64,000 nucleotides of DNA from positions 372,001 through 436,000 of the forward strand of contig NZ_JAWLPU010000002.1 of NCBI RefSeq assembly GCF_036997485.1, read 5' to 3'. The notes beneath the pieces are model-generated. The model searched no databases. It had not been told where the DNA came from and was given only the letters and a program-made list of their open reading frames with translations. A program made the translations under genes and the position numbers. This stretch comes from Brachyspira pilosicoli. Lineage in GTDB: Bacteria; Spirochaetota; Brachyspiria; Brachyspirales; Brachyspiraceae. How positions within the stretch are numbered: position 1 is the first letter of the stretch; each line of letters starts with the position of its first letter. Shown here piece after piece: positions 8,921-16,762 of the stretch.

Positions 8921-10603
8921 TTATTTTTTATATAAGGTTTTTCCTTCTTTTATTGTCTCTAAAACTTCTATATTGTTAATTTCTTTTGCATCTATTTTTA
9001 ATGGGTCATCAGAAAGTATTACTAAATCTGCCAATTTCCCCTCTTTCAAACTTCCCTTTATATCCTCTTCTCCATTTTGATAAGCAGCATTTATTGTAAT
9101 AGCTTTAAAAGCATTTAGAGCATCTATCTTTTGATTTTCTCCAAGTAATACTCCATCTTTTGTAGTTCTATTTAAAGCACAGCTTATAGTCTCTATCATA
9201 TTAGGTTTTATAACAGGTGTATCTTGATGATATGTAAAAGGCAAGTTATTATCTAATGCAGTTTTGCTTACACTTATTTGAGAAGCTCTCTCCATTCCCA
9301 AATTTGCTATATGAGTGTCTCCCCAATAATATATATGAGCCACAAATAAAGAAGGTATTATATTAAACTCACTCATTCTTTTATATTCATTCTCTTTTAC
9401 TATTTGACTATGAACCAACACAGCCCTATAATTGTTTGTAGTGCCTCTCTCAGTCATAACTTCTGATATTGCATCAACATATTGTTCAGCAGCAGCATCT
9501 CCATTACAATGAGCCTGTAATTGCATTTTATCATCAAAAGATTTTCTTACATATTCCTTTACAGTGTTATAATCATGTATAGGATATCCTCTATAGCCTT
9601 TCTCCCCTGTTATATAAGGCTCTTTTAACCAAGCAGTTTTAGCCTGAGGCGAACCATCTAAAAATATTTTGTAGCCTGATATTTTAAATCTATTGCTATA
9701 CTTACCAATTAAATCTTTATGTTCATCAAAAATATTAGGAGCATTCTTTAAATCTATAAAACCTATTATATCTATTTTAAATCTATTATTTGTTATCATA
9801 TTCTCTATTAAAGGCAAATCACCATTTACTATTAAAGAGTTTTGAGCAGTTGTAATACCATAACTTAAATAAACATCTTCTGCCTGATTAACAAAGTTCA
9901 TCATGTCTTCATCAGTAACTTTAAAATCAACCTCTCTTGCATATTTCATAAAAGCAGCCTCTTCCATATAACCAGTAGGCTTTCTGCTATTAGGATATCT
10001 TTCTATAACTCCGCCTTCTATATCTGGAGTATTTTCATCTACACCAAAATATTCTAATGCTTTAGAGTTCATGCTTCCAACATGTCCAGATGCATGCGTA
10101 ATAAATATAGCTAAGTTTGTAGAAACTTTATCTAAATCATCTCTTGTAGGATTTTTTTTGCCTGGAAGCAAATTATTATCATAACCAAAACCTATAACCC
10201 AAGCACCGTTTGTAAGCTTATTATTTTTTATATAGTCTTCTAATCTTGAATCAATCTCTGCTATGTTTGTACAGCCTGATAAATCTACAGTTGTGAGGGC
10301 TTGAGCAAAACTTATTATATGGCTATGCGGGTCTATAAAGGCAGGCATTAAAGTTTTACCTTTTAAGTCTATTACTGATTTATTTTTAATTAAATTATTT
10401 GCTTCTTCATCAGTGTATACTACTTTTGTGATTACTCCGTTGCTTACTTCTAAAGCCTTAGCATATAGAGTCTCTTCTGTGTTTCCTTCCATAGTGATAA
10501 TATTACCGTTATAATACACTTGTAAATTATTATCTTTTTTATTTGCACAAGAAACACAAATAAACAAAATAAACAAAACTTGTAAATATAATAATTTCTT
10601 CAT
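8921..10603 (-). CDS. YtcJ-type amidohydrolase, lipoprotein form
   Basis: About 560 residues beginning with a lipoprotein signal peptide (hydrophobic FILFICVSC, lipid-attachment Cys near residue 19). I use the ATG at 10603 because GAGGA sits six bases before it; an ATG four codons upstream overlaps that site. Metal ligands of the amidohydrolase-3 family are present: DPHSH on strand 1, lysine in YKIFLDG, QAHCNGD, VHSQ and HQDTP. It therefore looks like an active, membrane-anchored metal hydrolase acting on amide-type substrates outside the cytoplasm. It is a paralogue of the ligand-less protein at 4497-6083, which makes the contrast informative. Substrate unknown. Confidence 0.86.
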   Translation of the reverse strand: MKKLLYLQVLFILFICVSCANKKDNNLQVYYNGNIITMEGNTEETLYAKALEVSNGVITKVVYTDEEANNLIKNKSVIDLKGKTLMPAFIDPHSHIISFAQALTTVDLSGCTNIAEIDSRLEDYIKNNKLTNGAWVIGFGYDNNLLPGKKNPTRDDLDKVSTNLAIFITHASGHVGSMNSKALEYFGVDENTPDIEGGVIERYPNSRKPTGYMEEAAFMKYAREVDFKVTDEDMMNFVNQAEDVYLSYGITTAQNSLIVNGDLPLIENMITNNRFKIDIIGFIDLKNAPNIFDEHKDLIGKYSNRFKISGYKIFLDGSPQAKTAWLKEPYITGEKGYRGYPIHDYNTVKEYVRKSFDDKMQLQAHCNGDAAAEQYVDAISEVMTERGTTNNYRAVLVHSQIVKENEYKRMSEFNIIPSLFVAHIYYWGDTHIANLGMERASQISVSKTALDNNLPFTYHQDTPVIKPNMIETISCALNRTTKDGVLLGENQKIDALNAFKAITINAAYQNGEEDIKGSLKEGKLADLVILSDDPLKIDAKEINNIEVLETIKEGKTLYKK

Positions 10604-10726
10604 AATATTCCTCATTATTATTTATTGATAACAAAATTATATATTATAAAGTAAAAATTACATAACACTTTTTATTTTGTTAAATATCTAAAAACTATAT
10701 TTTGTACATTTTTATTAGTATATTAT

Positions 10727-10806
10727 CAACTTTTTCCCGCCTTCGTACCACAGGCACTTCCTACGGTCGCGGTGCGGACTTCGTCAAAGTTGCAAAAAGT
10801 GCAAAT
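10727..10806. repeat. Palindromic module A
   Basis: Outer arms CAACTTT (10727-10733) and AAAGTTG (10786-10792) are perfect inverted repeats. Inside them the core starts TTCCCGCC and ends GACTTCGTC, with CCGC and GCGG able to pair. The block is markedly GC-rich compared with its surroundings and ends in AAGTGCAAAT. Module C shares the core start, core end and tail but has different, still complementary, arms. Confidence 0.75.
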
Positions 10807-10876
10807 GTTTTAATTTTATATATTATAAATATCTATAATAATGTAAAAGAGTATTTCTATTTTTAACTAAAAAATA

Positions 10877-10990
10877 CAGTTCTTTTGGTTCTTTTATACC
10901 AATACCGAAAGGTACCTACTTGGTAAAAGAACTGGGGGCGTGTACCCCTATGGGCACGCTTCGCAGGAGGCAAAGCCACCACAAATAAAA
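10877..10990. repeat. Palindromic module B, RNA-like nested hairpins
   Basis: CAGTTCTTTT (10877-10886) pairs perfectly with AAAAGAACTG (10925-10934). Directly inside the right arm TTGGT (10920-10924) pairs with ACCAA (10898-10902), and within that TACC-GAAA-GGTA (10903-10914) forms a hairpin with a GNRA-type loop. A second hairpin follows: GCGTG (10938-10942) with CACGC (10955-10959) plus CCC/GGG inside it. GGC-AAA-GCC follows at 10969-10977. The tail is ACAAATAAAA. Confidence 0.72.
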
Positions 10991-11045
10991 ACTTAAAAAA
11001 GATTTTTAACATACATTAATTTTTTTATACTATAAAAATTATATT

Positions 11046-11130
11046 GTTCTTTTTCCCGCCGCACACGGTGTGGACTTCGTCAAAGAACCTTATATCACTT
11101 CGGATACGCTTCGCGAAAGTGCAAATAAAA
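11046..11130. repeat. Palindromic module C
   Basis: Arms GTTCTTT (11046-11052) and AAAGAAC (11082-11088) are perfectly complementary and enclose TTCCCGCC...GACTTCGTC, the same core edges as module A. CACAC and GTGTG pair inside. A second hairpin follows: CACTTCG (11096-11102) with CGAAAGTG (11114-11121). The module ends GCAAATAAAA. Confidence 0.75.
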
Positions 11131-11183
11131 AATAATACTAAATTTTACTAATGATGTTTTTTATTTAAGATAAATTAAATATA

Positions 11184-11684
11184 TTAAAAATTTTTAGTAT
11201 ATTCTACAATGCTAACATCTACATTATCATAAACAAAGTTCTTTAATGTTTTTGAAGAAAATAATTTATTATCTACTTCTGGAAAAAATCTGTCGCAATT
11301 ATAATTTTTATTTATATGAGTAAGATATATTTTATCTGCATAATCCATTGCTCTTTTATAAATTGACTCCCCTCCTATAATAAATATTTGATTATGCTTT
11401 TCTAATAATAACTTAGAAATAGCATTTTCAAAATTGTCATCATAAAAAAGGTTATCGTATTTATCTGAAAGCTCATTTTTATTAGATGATATAACAATAT
11501 TTTTTCTATTTGGAAGAGGCTTTAAACCTAAAGACTCAAAAGTAACTCTCCCCATAACAACAGCATATCCTGTGGTGGTGCTTCTAAAAAACTGCATATC
11601 CTCTTTAATGTGTCCCCAAGGCATTAAACCATTTAAGCCTATGCCGTTTTTTGAATCAACAGCAGCGATTAATGAAACTATCAA
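11184..11684 (-). CDS. folA: Dihydrofolate reductase
   Basis: 166 residues, normal length for DHFR. The N-terminal strand SLIAAVDSKNGIGLNG, the substrate-binding PWGHIKEDMQFFR (with the acidic residue of the folate site), the NADPH-binding MGRVTFESL and the IIGGESIYKRAM motif are all in place. It reduces dihydrofolate to tetrahydrofolate. Its start overlaps the thyA stop by four bases (ATGA), so translation is probably coupled. ThyA produces the dihydrofolate that FolA recycles. Confidence 0.95.
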   Translation of the reverse strand: MIVSLIAAVDSKNGIGLNGLMPWGHIKEDMQFFRSTTTGYAVVMGRVTFESLGLKPLPNRKNIVISSNKNELSDKYDNLFYDDNFENAISKLLLEKHNQIFIIGGESIYKRAMDYADKIYLTHINKNYNCDRFFPEVDNKLFSSKTLKNFVYDNVDVSIVEYTKNF

Positions 11685-12481
11685 ACTGCCACCTCCGCTT
11701 TTATAGTTGGATGATATTTATAGCCTTCTAATCTAAAATCCTCATAAACATGACTAAATATATTTGGACGCTCTTCTATAAATAATTCTGTAGTCTGTTC
11801 ATAAGGCTCTCTTGAAAGCTGAAGTTTAACTTGTTCCATATGATTATTATAAATATGAGCATCACCAAATGTCATTATTAATTCTGAAGCTTTAAGTCCG
11901 CTATGCATAGCTAAAAGTCTTGTAAGTATGGCATAAGAGCTTATATTAAAAGGAACTCCCAAAAACAAGTCTGCAGAACGCTGATATAAATGCGTTATTA
12001 TACCGCCTTCATTATTAACAAAAAATTGACACATCATGTGACAAGGAGGTAAATGCATCTTATCAATCTCTCCCACATTCCAAGCACTCAAAATATTTCT
12101 TCTGCTTGTAGGGTTATTTCTTAATGTATTAACAACATTAGAAATTTGGTCTATTTTGTTTCCTTCTTTAGTTTCCCAAGCTCTCCACTGCTTTCCGTAT
12201 ACTGGTCCAAGTTCTCCCATATCATCAGCCCACTCGTCCCATATATGAACATTATTCTCAAGCAAAAATTTTATGTTTGTTGAGCCTTGCAAAAACCATA
12301 ATAATTCTATAATAACACCTTTCATAAATACTCTTTTTGTAGTTATAATAGGTATTTTATTGCCTTCAAATTTAAATCTTAACTGCGGAGCAAATATTCT
12401 TCTCGTACCAACTCCAGTTCTGTCTTTATTGTCTTCACCCTCTTCCAAAACTTTTTTTAATAATTCCAAATAGTTCTTCAT
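11681..12481 (-). CDS. thyA: Thymidylate synthase
   Basis: 266 residues of the classical ThyA family. The catalytic cysteine is in LPPCHMMCQFFV, the dUMP phosphate-binding arginines are in the DRTGVGTRR and TSRRNILSAWN regions, and QRSADLFLGVPFNI follows. It methylates dUMP using methylene-tetrahydrofolate and yields dihydrofolate. I start at the ATG at 12481; the open frame extends two codons to a TTG. It has its own promoter and is followed by folA with a four-base overlap. Confidence 0.95.
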   Translation of the reverse strand: MKNYLELLKKVLEEGEDNKDRTGVGTRRIFAPQLRFKFEGNKIPIITTKRVFMKGVIIELLWFLQGSTNIKFLLENNVHIWDEWADDMGELGPVYGKQWRAWETKEGNKIDQISNVVNTLRNNPTSRRNILSAWNVGEIDKMHLPPCHMMCQFFVNNEGGIITHLYQRSADLFLGVPFNISSYAILTRLLAMHSGLKASELIMTFGDAHIYNNHMEQVKLQLSREPYEQTTELFIEERPNIFSHVYEDFRLEGYKYHPTIKAEVAV

Positions 12482-12510
12482 AATCAAAATCCCTAATTTT
12501 TTTGGAACTA

Positions 12511-12538
12511 ATTATACATGTTTAATTATTTTTAGCAA
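12511..12538 (-). promoter_or_regulatory. Predicted sigma-70 promoter for thyA-folA
   Basis: On the reverse strand, TTGCTA (12538-12533) and TATAAT (12516-12511) are separated by 16 bases, about 30 bases before the thyA start. The same TTGCTA -35 form recurs before the ferredoxin and GltD-like genes in this window. Confidence 0.6.
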
Positions 12539-12589
12539 TTATGTATTTTATATAATTAAAAAACACTAACAAAAATAGCTCTTGTAATT

Positions 12590-12625
12590 TTTCCTATATA
12601 TTATAAAATATTAATATATAGGAAA
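12590..12625. repeat. Perfect 14-bp inverted repeat between divergent genes
   Basis: TTTCCTATATATTA (12590-12603) and TAATATATAGGAAA (12612-12625) are exact inverted copies separated by eight bases. It lies between thyA (reverse) and the CNNM gene (forward). There is no T-run after it, so it reads more like an operator or structured leader than a terminator. Function unknown. Confidence 0.6.
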
Positions 12626-12720
12626 TTATTAACAAATATGCCGCTGAGTAATAACATATTCAAAATCAATCTTATTTTTTTCATTAATAAAAATCTACTG
12701 CTTGTAAGGAAATATAATAA

Positions 12721-14001
12721 ATGGACATAATTATTGTAATAATACTTATACTTTTAAATGGAATATTTGCTATGTCTGAAATAGCTATAATATCAGCAAG
12801 AAAAAGCTCTTTAACCAAAGATATTAAAGAGGGAAATAAAAAAGCACAAATAGCTTTAGATTTAGCTAATGAACCAGATAAGTTTTTATCAACCATACAA
12901 ATAGGTATAACATTAATAGGTATACTAACAGGTATATACTCTGGAGACACTATATCAAAAGATTTATCAAACATTTTAATAAAAATAAATATACCCGCAG
13001 CATATTCTTATGTAATATCTCAAGTGATAATAGTAGCATTAGTTACTTACCTCACATTAATATTTGGAGAATTAGTACCAAAAAGATTAGGTATGGTTAT
13101 GCCGGAAAAAATAGCAAAAGCAGTAGCAAGCCCTATGACTATATTATCAAAAATAGGAGCTCCATTTGTGTGGATATTGTCAAACAGTGCTATTATAGTT
13201 TCCAGAACTTTAGGAATAAAAGACGAAAAAACTCCTGTTACAGAAGAAGAAATAAAATCTATGATAGAAGAAGGCAAACAAGGCGGAGAAGTAAAAGAAG
13301 TAGAACAAGATATTATAGAAAGAGCATTCTTCTTGGGAGACAGAAAAATAGAATCAATCATGACTCATAGAGCTGATATAGTGTATTTGGATATAAATAT
13401 GACTAATGATGAAATAAAAAAAACAATATCCAAAAATCCTTATACTGTATACCCCCTAATAGACAAAACTTTAGATAATATAATTGGTGTTATAAAAATA
13501 AATGAAATATTTGATAAGTTAAATAACAGCAAGTCAAAAATTGAAAAATATGCACAAAAGGCCACATACTTTCACAACAATATGGAAGTTTATTTAGTAT
13601 TAGAAGAGATGAAAAAAAATAATACAAAAATAGGCTTTATATCAGATGAGTTTGGAAATATAGACGGTATGATTACACAGCATGATATATTTTCTGCTTT
13701 GGTTGGTTCTATTAGCGAAACAAATAAAAATATGGACATAAGAAAAAGAAAAAATGGCGGATATTTTGTTGACGGACAATGCCCTATTTATGACTTTTTA
13801 GAATATTTTGAAATAGAAGATGAAAACATCTCAAACAACTATAACACTATAAGCGGACTAATACTAGAATTATTACAGCATGTTCCAAAAGAAGGAGAAT
13901 CTATAACATGGAAAAATTTGTCTTTAGAGATAGTTGATATGGATGGAGCTAGAATAGATAAAGTTATAGTTGAAAAATTAGAGGATAGTAAAGAGAATTA
14001 A
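12721..14001 (+). CDS. CNNM/CorC-type membrane protein with CBS domains (hemolysin-like, DUF21)
   Basis: 426 residues. An N-terminal DUF21 region (about 1-190) contains several membrane helices and the family's GE(L)VPKRLG segment (LIFGELVPKRLGMVMPEK). A CBS pair follows at about 200-330 (MTHRADIVYLD, IDKTLDNIIGVI, IGFISDEFGNIDGMIT), then a CorC/HlyC C-terminal domain (about 340-420). Such proteins are linked to magnesium or other cation handling; the old hemolysin label is not evidence of toxin activity. It appears to be a single gene, starting after an AAGGA site. Confidence 0.85.
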   Translation: MDIIIVIILILLNGIFAMSEIAIISARKSSLTKDIKEGNKKAQIALDLANEPDKFLSTIQIGITLIGILTGIYSGDTISKDLSNILIKINIPAAYSYVISQVIIVALVTYLTLIFGELVPKRLGMVMPEKIAKAVASPMTILSKIGAPFVWILSNSAIIVSRTLGIKDEKTPVTEEEIKSMIEEGKQGGEVKEVEQDIIERAFFLGDRKIESIMTHRADIVYLDINMTNDEIKKTISKNPYTVYPLIDKTLDNIIGVIKINEIFDKLNNSKSKIEKYAQKATYFHNNMEVYLVLEEMKKNNTKIGFISDEFGNIDGMITQHDIFSALVGSISETNKNMDIRKRKNGGYFVDGQCPIYDFLEYFEIEDENISNNYNTISGLILELLQHVPKEGESITWKNLSLEIVDMDGARIDKVIVEKLEDSKEN

Positions 14002-14031
14002 ATATATTGTATATTTGTATAATATGTAATA

Positions 14032-14060
14032 TTGCTATAATTTTTTAGTTATGTTATAAT
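14032..14060 (+). promoter_or_regulatory. Predicted sigma-70 promoter for the ferredoxin gene
   Basis: TTGCTA (14032-14037), a 17-base spacer and a perfect TATAAT (14055-14060), ending 35 bases before the ferredoxin ATG. Confidence 0.7.
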
Positions 14061-14095
14061 GCTCGTACAGTTTAATTTTTTTATGGAGGTAAATT

Positions 14096-14263
14096 ATGCC
14101 ACGTGTTATAAATAACGATTGTGTAGCTTGCGGATCATGTCTTCCTGAGTGTGCTTTCGATGCAATTAGCGAAGGAGATATTTACAAAATAGATCCAGAC
14201 AAATGTACTGATTGCGGAGCTTGTGAAGCTGTTTGTCCTAGCAACGCTATACATCAAGCTTAA
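14096..14263 (+). CDS. Small 2[4Fe-4S] ferredoxin
   Basis: A 55-residue protein preceded by GGAGG. Two clusters of cysteines, CVACGSCLPEC and CTDCGACEAVC each followed by a proline- or alanine-containing continuation (CPSNAI for the second), are the signature of clostridial-type ferredoxins carrying two [4Fe-4S] clusters. It probably carries low-potential electrons in the cytoplasm for anaerobic metabolism. It has its own strong promoter and is closed by a hairpin terminator, so it is a single-gene transcript, and strong expression is likely. Confidence 0.93.
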   Translation: MPRVINNDCVACGSCLPECAFDAISEGDIYKIDPDKCTDCGACEAVCPSNAIHQA

Positions 14264-14284
14264 TGCTTAAGTAGGCATAAGTTG

Positions 14285-14318
14285 GGGCGGGTCATTTATG
14301 ATCTGCCCTTTAATTTTT
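14285..14318 (+). terminator. Rho-independent terminator after ferredoxin
   Basis: An 11-base-pair stem, GGGCGGGTCAT (14285-14295) with ATGATCTGCCC (14298-14308) including two G-T pairs, followed by TTTAATTTTT. The 3' arm contains an ATG in the recO frame, which probably explains an artificially long recO reading frame. Confidence 0.85.
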
Positions 14319-14333
14319 AAAAAGGAATTTAAT

Positions 14334-15119
14334 TTGATAAAAAATTATGAGGCTTTTATATTATCATACAATAATTATAAAAACTCATCTATTATAGCTT
14401 CTTTTCTCACAAAAAAAAATATAATATCTTCTATCTGCTACCAGGCTAAAAAAAACTCTAAAGCTTTCGGCTCTGATTTAGAAAGCATATCAAAACTAAA
14501 CATAAACATATACGAAAAAAAATCTGACAGCCTCTCAATATTAAAAGAATCAAATATAATAAAAAATTATAATATCTTAGAAAAATCTATTTATTCATCA
14601 TTGGCAGTATTTTATATAAGAGAATTATTACTCTATTTTGCAAAAGATTTTGATGAAAGATATTTTATTTTAATGGATAAAACATTATATGCATTAGAAG
14701 GAAATGAAAAAGAAAATCAAAATAATTTAAAATATTATATAAATATTTTATTAAGAGCCTTTGAAATAAAATTGCTTTATATAGCAGGACTCTCTCCTTT
14801 GTTAGATAATTGTGTATTGTGCGAAAAAGAAAATGCAAATTATTATTCCATTAATGAAGGAGGCTTGGTTTGTAGCAATTGCAAAATAAATATAAAAGAT
14901 GCTATAGAATTAGATTATAATGATATAACATTCATGAAACTAATAAAACATTCTTCTATGCTCGATATAGTAAACAACAATGATATAATAAAGTTTTATC
15001 ATAATTCAATAACAACAATAAAAGATATATTACAAAAATCAATATACAATCATATACATAGAGAATTAAAAAGCTTAAAAGTATTAGAAGAAATTTTATT
15101 TAGTGATAATAATATCTAA
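14334..15119 (+). CDS. recO: DNA repair protein RecO
   Basis: 261 residues. The N-terminal OB-fold (YEAFILSYNNYKNSSIIASFLT) and the later helical region with a zinc-type CVLC...CSNC pair (within the C-terminal third) match RecO, which loads RecA with RecR during recombinational repair. I start at TTG 14334, after an AAGGAA site, because the upstream ATG at 14298 lies in the terminator hairpin of the ferredoxin gene and RecO proteins begin near this point. The last 24 bases overlap the convergent HAD gene. Confidence 0.85.
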   Translation: MIKNYEAFILSYNNYKNSSIIASFLTKKNIISSICYQAKKNSKAFGSDLESISKLNINIYEKKSDSLSILKESNIIKNYNILEKSIYSSLAVFYIRELLLYFAKDFDERYFILMDKTLYALEGNEKENQNNLKYYINILLRAFEIKLLYIAGLSPLLDNCVLCEKENANYYSINEGGLVCSNCKINIKDAIELDYNDITFMKLIKHSSMLDIVNNNDIIKFYHNSITTIKDILQKSIYNHIHRELKSLKVLEEILFSDNNI

Positions 15120-15770
15120 AATCTCTTTAGTATTATTTACTATATATGTAGCATCTCTAAACTCTTCATCATTACCAAAACCATATCTCACAGCAATAGA
15201 ATCAAACCCCATATTTTTAGAAGCTTCTATATCATCTATTCTGTCGCCAATCATAATAGTTTCATTTTTATTAAAGTTTTCTTTAAGAGAAGCCTCTTTT
15301 AAAACATCAAGTTTATTTTTTATAGCTCCTCCCAAAATAGCTCCATACATATTAGTAAAATATTTATCCAAATCAAAATGCTTTATTATTCTAACAGCTG
15401 ATTCTAAAGGTTTCGCAGTTGCTAAATAAGTATTAAAATTATTATTATACAAAGTTTTTATTAAATCATATATGCCGTCATAAAGTGTGCAATTAAAAAG
15501 ACCATTATTACCATTATAATCTTCTCTGTAATACTTTATAAACTCCATTGCTTTATCTTGATTATCATAAATATATTTCTTAAAGCTAATATCAAGAGGA
15601 GGTCCAATAAACTTTCTTAAAATATTATCTTCAGGTAAAACAATATTTAAATCAGGATAAATCTCAGACATTTTTTTTATGCCGTATTTAACAGCATTTG
15701 TGATACCATTAGCAGAATCTGTAATAGTACCATCTAAATCAAACAAAATATTTTTATATTTACTTTTCAT
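15096..15770 (-). CDS. HAD-superfamily phosphatase (Gph/PgmB-like)
   Basis: 224 residues. HAD motif I is FDLDGTITDS, motif II lies in TYLATAKP, and motif IV is GDRIDDIEASKNMG. A helical cap (about 20-95) follows motif I, as in phosphoglycolate phosphatase and beta-phosphoglucomutase relatives. The substrate cannot be assigned. Its first base is the last base of the nif3-like stop, so it is probably co-transcribed with nif3 and the flagellar operon. The 3' end overlaps recO by 24 bases. Confidence 0.85.
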   Translation of the reverse strand: MKSKYKNILFDLDGTITDSANGITNAVKYGIKKMSEIYPDLNIVLPEDNILRKFIGPPLDISFKKYIYDNQDKAMEFIKYYREDYNGNNGLFNCTLYDGIYDLIKTLYNNNFNTYLATAKPLESAVRIIKHFDLDKYFTNMYGAILGGAIKNKLDVLKEASLKENFNKNETIMIGDRIDDIEASKNMGFDSIAVRYGFGNDEEFRDATYIVNNTKEILDIIITK

Positions 15771-16747
15771 TATCTTTCCACAAATGTATATCCAGAAGCA
15801 GGAAGTATTTCAAAACTTTTTTTAGCTTTTTCTTTCATAGCTTTAAAAAGCAAATTAAGCCCCAAACTATCACTAGCCATATGCCCAGCACAAACAATAT
15901 TAATATTATATTTTTTGCACTCTTCTATATGATTATCAGATAAATGCATCACAACCAAAGTACCAACACCCGCATTAGCTAAAGCAGAAATCATTCCAAT
16001 ATCAAAAGAAGCTCCTCCAGTCATATCTACAACAATTTTACCAGCTCTGTTTTTTTCACTTCCATTAAAAAGTTTAGGAGGATTATTATTTTTTGATGAT
16101 ATTTTATATTCTTCAATATCATTAAGTAAATCTAATATATCAGAAAGTTTATAAGGATTCTTTTCTTTTACAAGATTAGTTAAAAAAGTTTCAACATGAT
16201 TATCTGCTAATGTATGCATACACATATAATTAAGATTAAGAAGCTTAGCAGCTGTAACATCTCTATTATGATTGGAAGGAGAAACAGAACGCTCCACTCC
16301 ATACATTCTTTTATTAGTGAGCGCCTCGGATACATTTATATTAACACCATTAAGATAGTTTTTATCAGCTTGCATAGCTATTACTTCATAAAACTTAGCA
16401 TAAGCATAACCATTAGGATGGTGAGTAACAATCAAATCAATTTTTGCATTTTTTTCATTTAATCTGTCAGCAAGCAAAAGCTCAGAAGTTTGCATATCAA
16501 TACCGCAAAATATTTTTTTTATTTCTTTATCTTCTGCAATATTTAATATTCTGCTATCAGAGTATGGATTAAACAAATTATCTTTATCAAAGCACTCTTT
16601 TTTTCTTTTGTCTTTTATAGCCTCATAATCTTTTTTTACTATATCAAGTTCTTTTTCTACAATATCTCTTCCTCTAGGGTCAGCATCTATTGCACATTCT
16701 ATAGCAGTCTTATAAAAATCGCTTATATTAAAATATTTATTAGCCAA
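15770..16747 (-). CDS. Nif3-like dinuclear-metal-centre protein
   Basis: 325 residues of the NIF3/YbgI family. Metal-ligand motifs are visible: VTHHPNGYA near residue 110, the CAGHMASDSLG segment near 290, and an acidic/His helix (HLSDNHIEECKK). The family forms hexameric rings with a bimetal site; it has been linked to GTP cyclohydrolase-type or other hydrolase chemistry, but the cellular role is unclear. It lies 16 bases after fapA, at the end of the flagellar operon, and is followed by a HAD phosphatase gene with a one-base overlap. Confidence 0.85.
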   Translation of the reverse strand: MANKYFNISDFYKTAIECAIDADPRGRDIVEKELDIVKKDYEAIKDKRKKECFDKDNLFNPYSDSRILNIAEDKEIKKIFCGIDMQTSELLLADRLNEKNAKIDLIVTHHPNGYAYAKFYEVIAMQADKNYLNGVNINVSEALTNKRMYGVERSVSPSNHNRDVTAAKLLNLNYMCMHTLADNHVETFLTNLVKEKNPYKLSDILDLLNDIEEYKISSKNNNPPKLFNGSEKNRAGKIVVDMTGGASFDIGMISALANAGVGTLVVMHLSDNHIEECKKYNINIVCAGHMASDSLGLNLLFKAMKEKAKKSFEILPASGYTFVER

Positions 16748-16762
16748 AATTAAAACTCCAAA

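Larger units (their letters stand above)
10604..11183. other. Gene-free spacer holding three GC-rich palindromic modules
   Basis: No convincing reading frame. The ends of this 580-base gap are ordinary A+T-rich DNA, but three blocks of much higher G+C interrupt it (annotated separately). All three finish in a similar tail: GCAAATG, ACAAATAAAA or GCAAATAAAA. The gap lies downstream of folA and upstream of the lipoprotein amidohydrolase, which are both on the reverse strand. Confidence 0.8.

Noticed and set aside
10727-11130. The GC-rich modules as tRNA or rRNA remnants
   Set aside because: No cloverleaf, T-loop or rRNA-like conserved segment could be found in them.
10616-11183. The GC-rich repeat region as a CRISPR array
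   Set aside because: The modules are of unequal length, have no regular spacers and there are no cas genes in the window.
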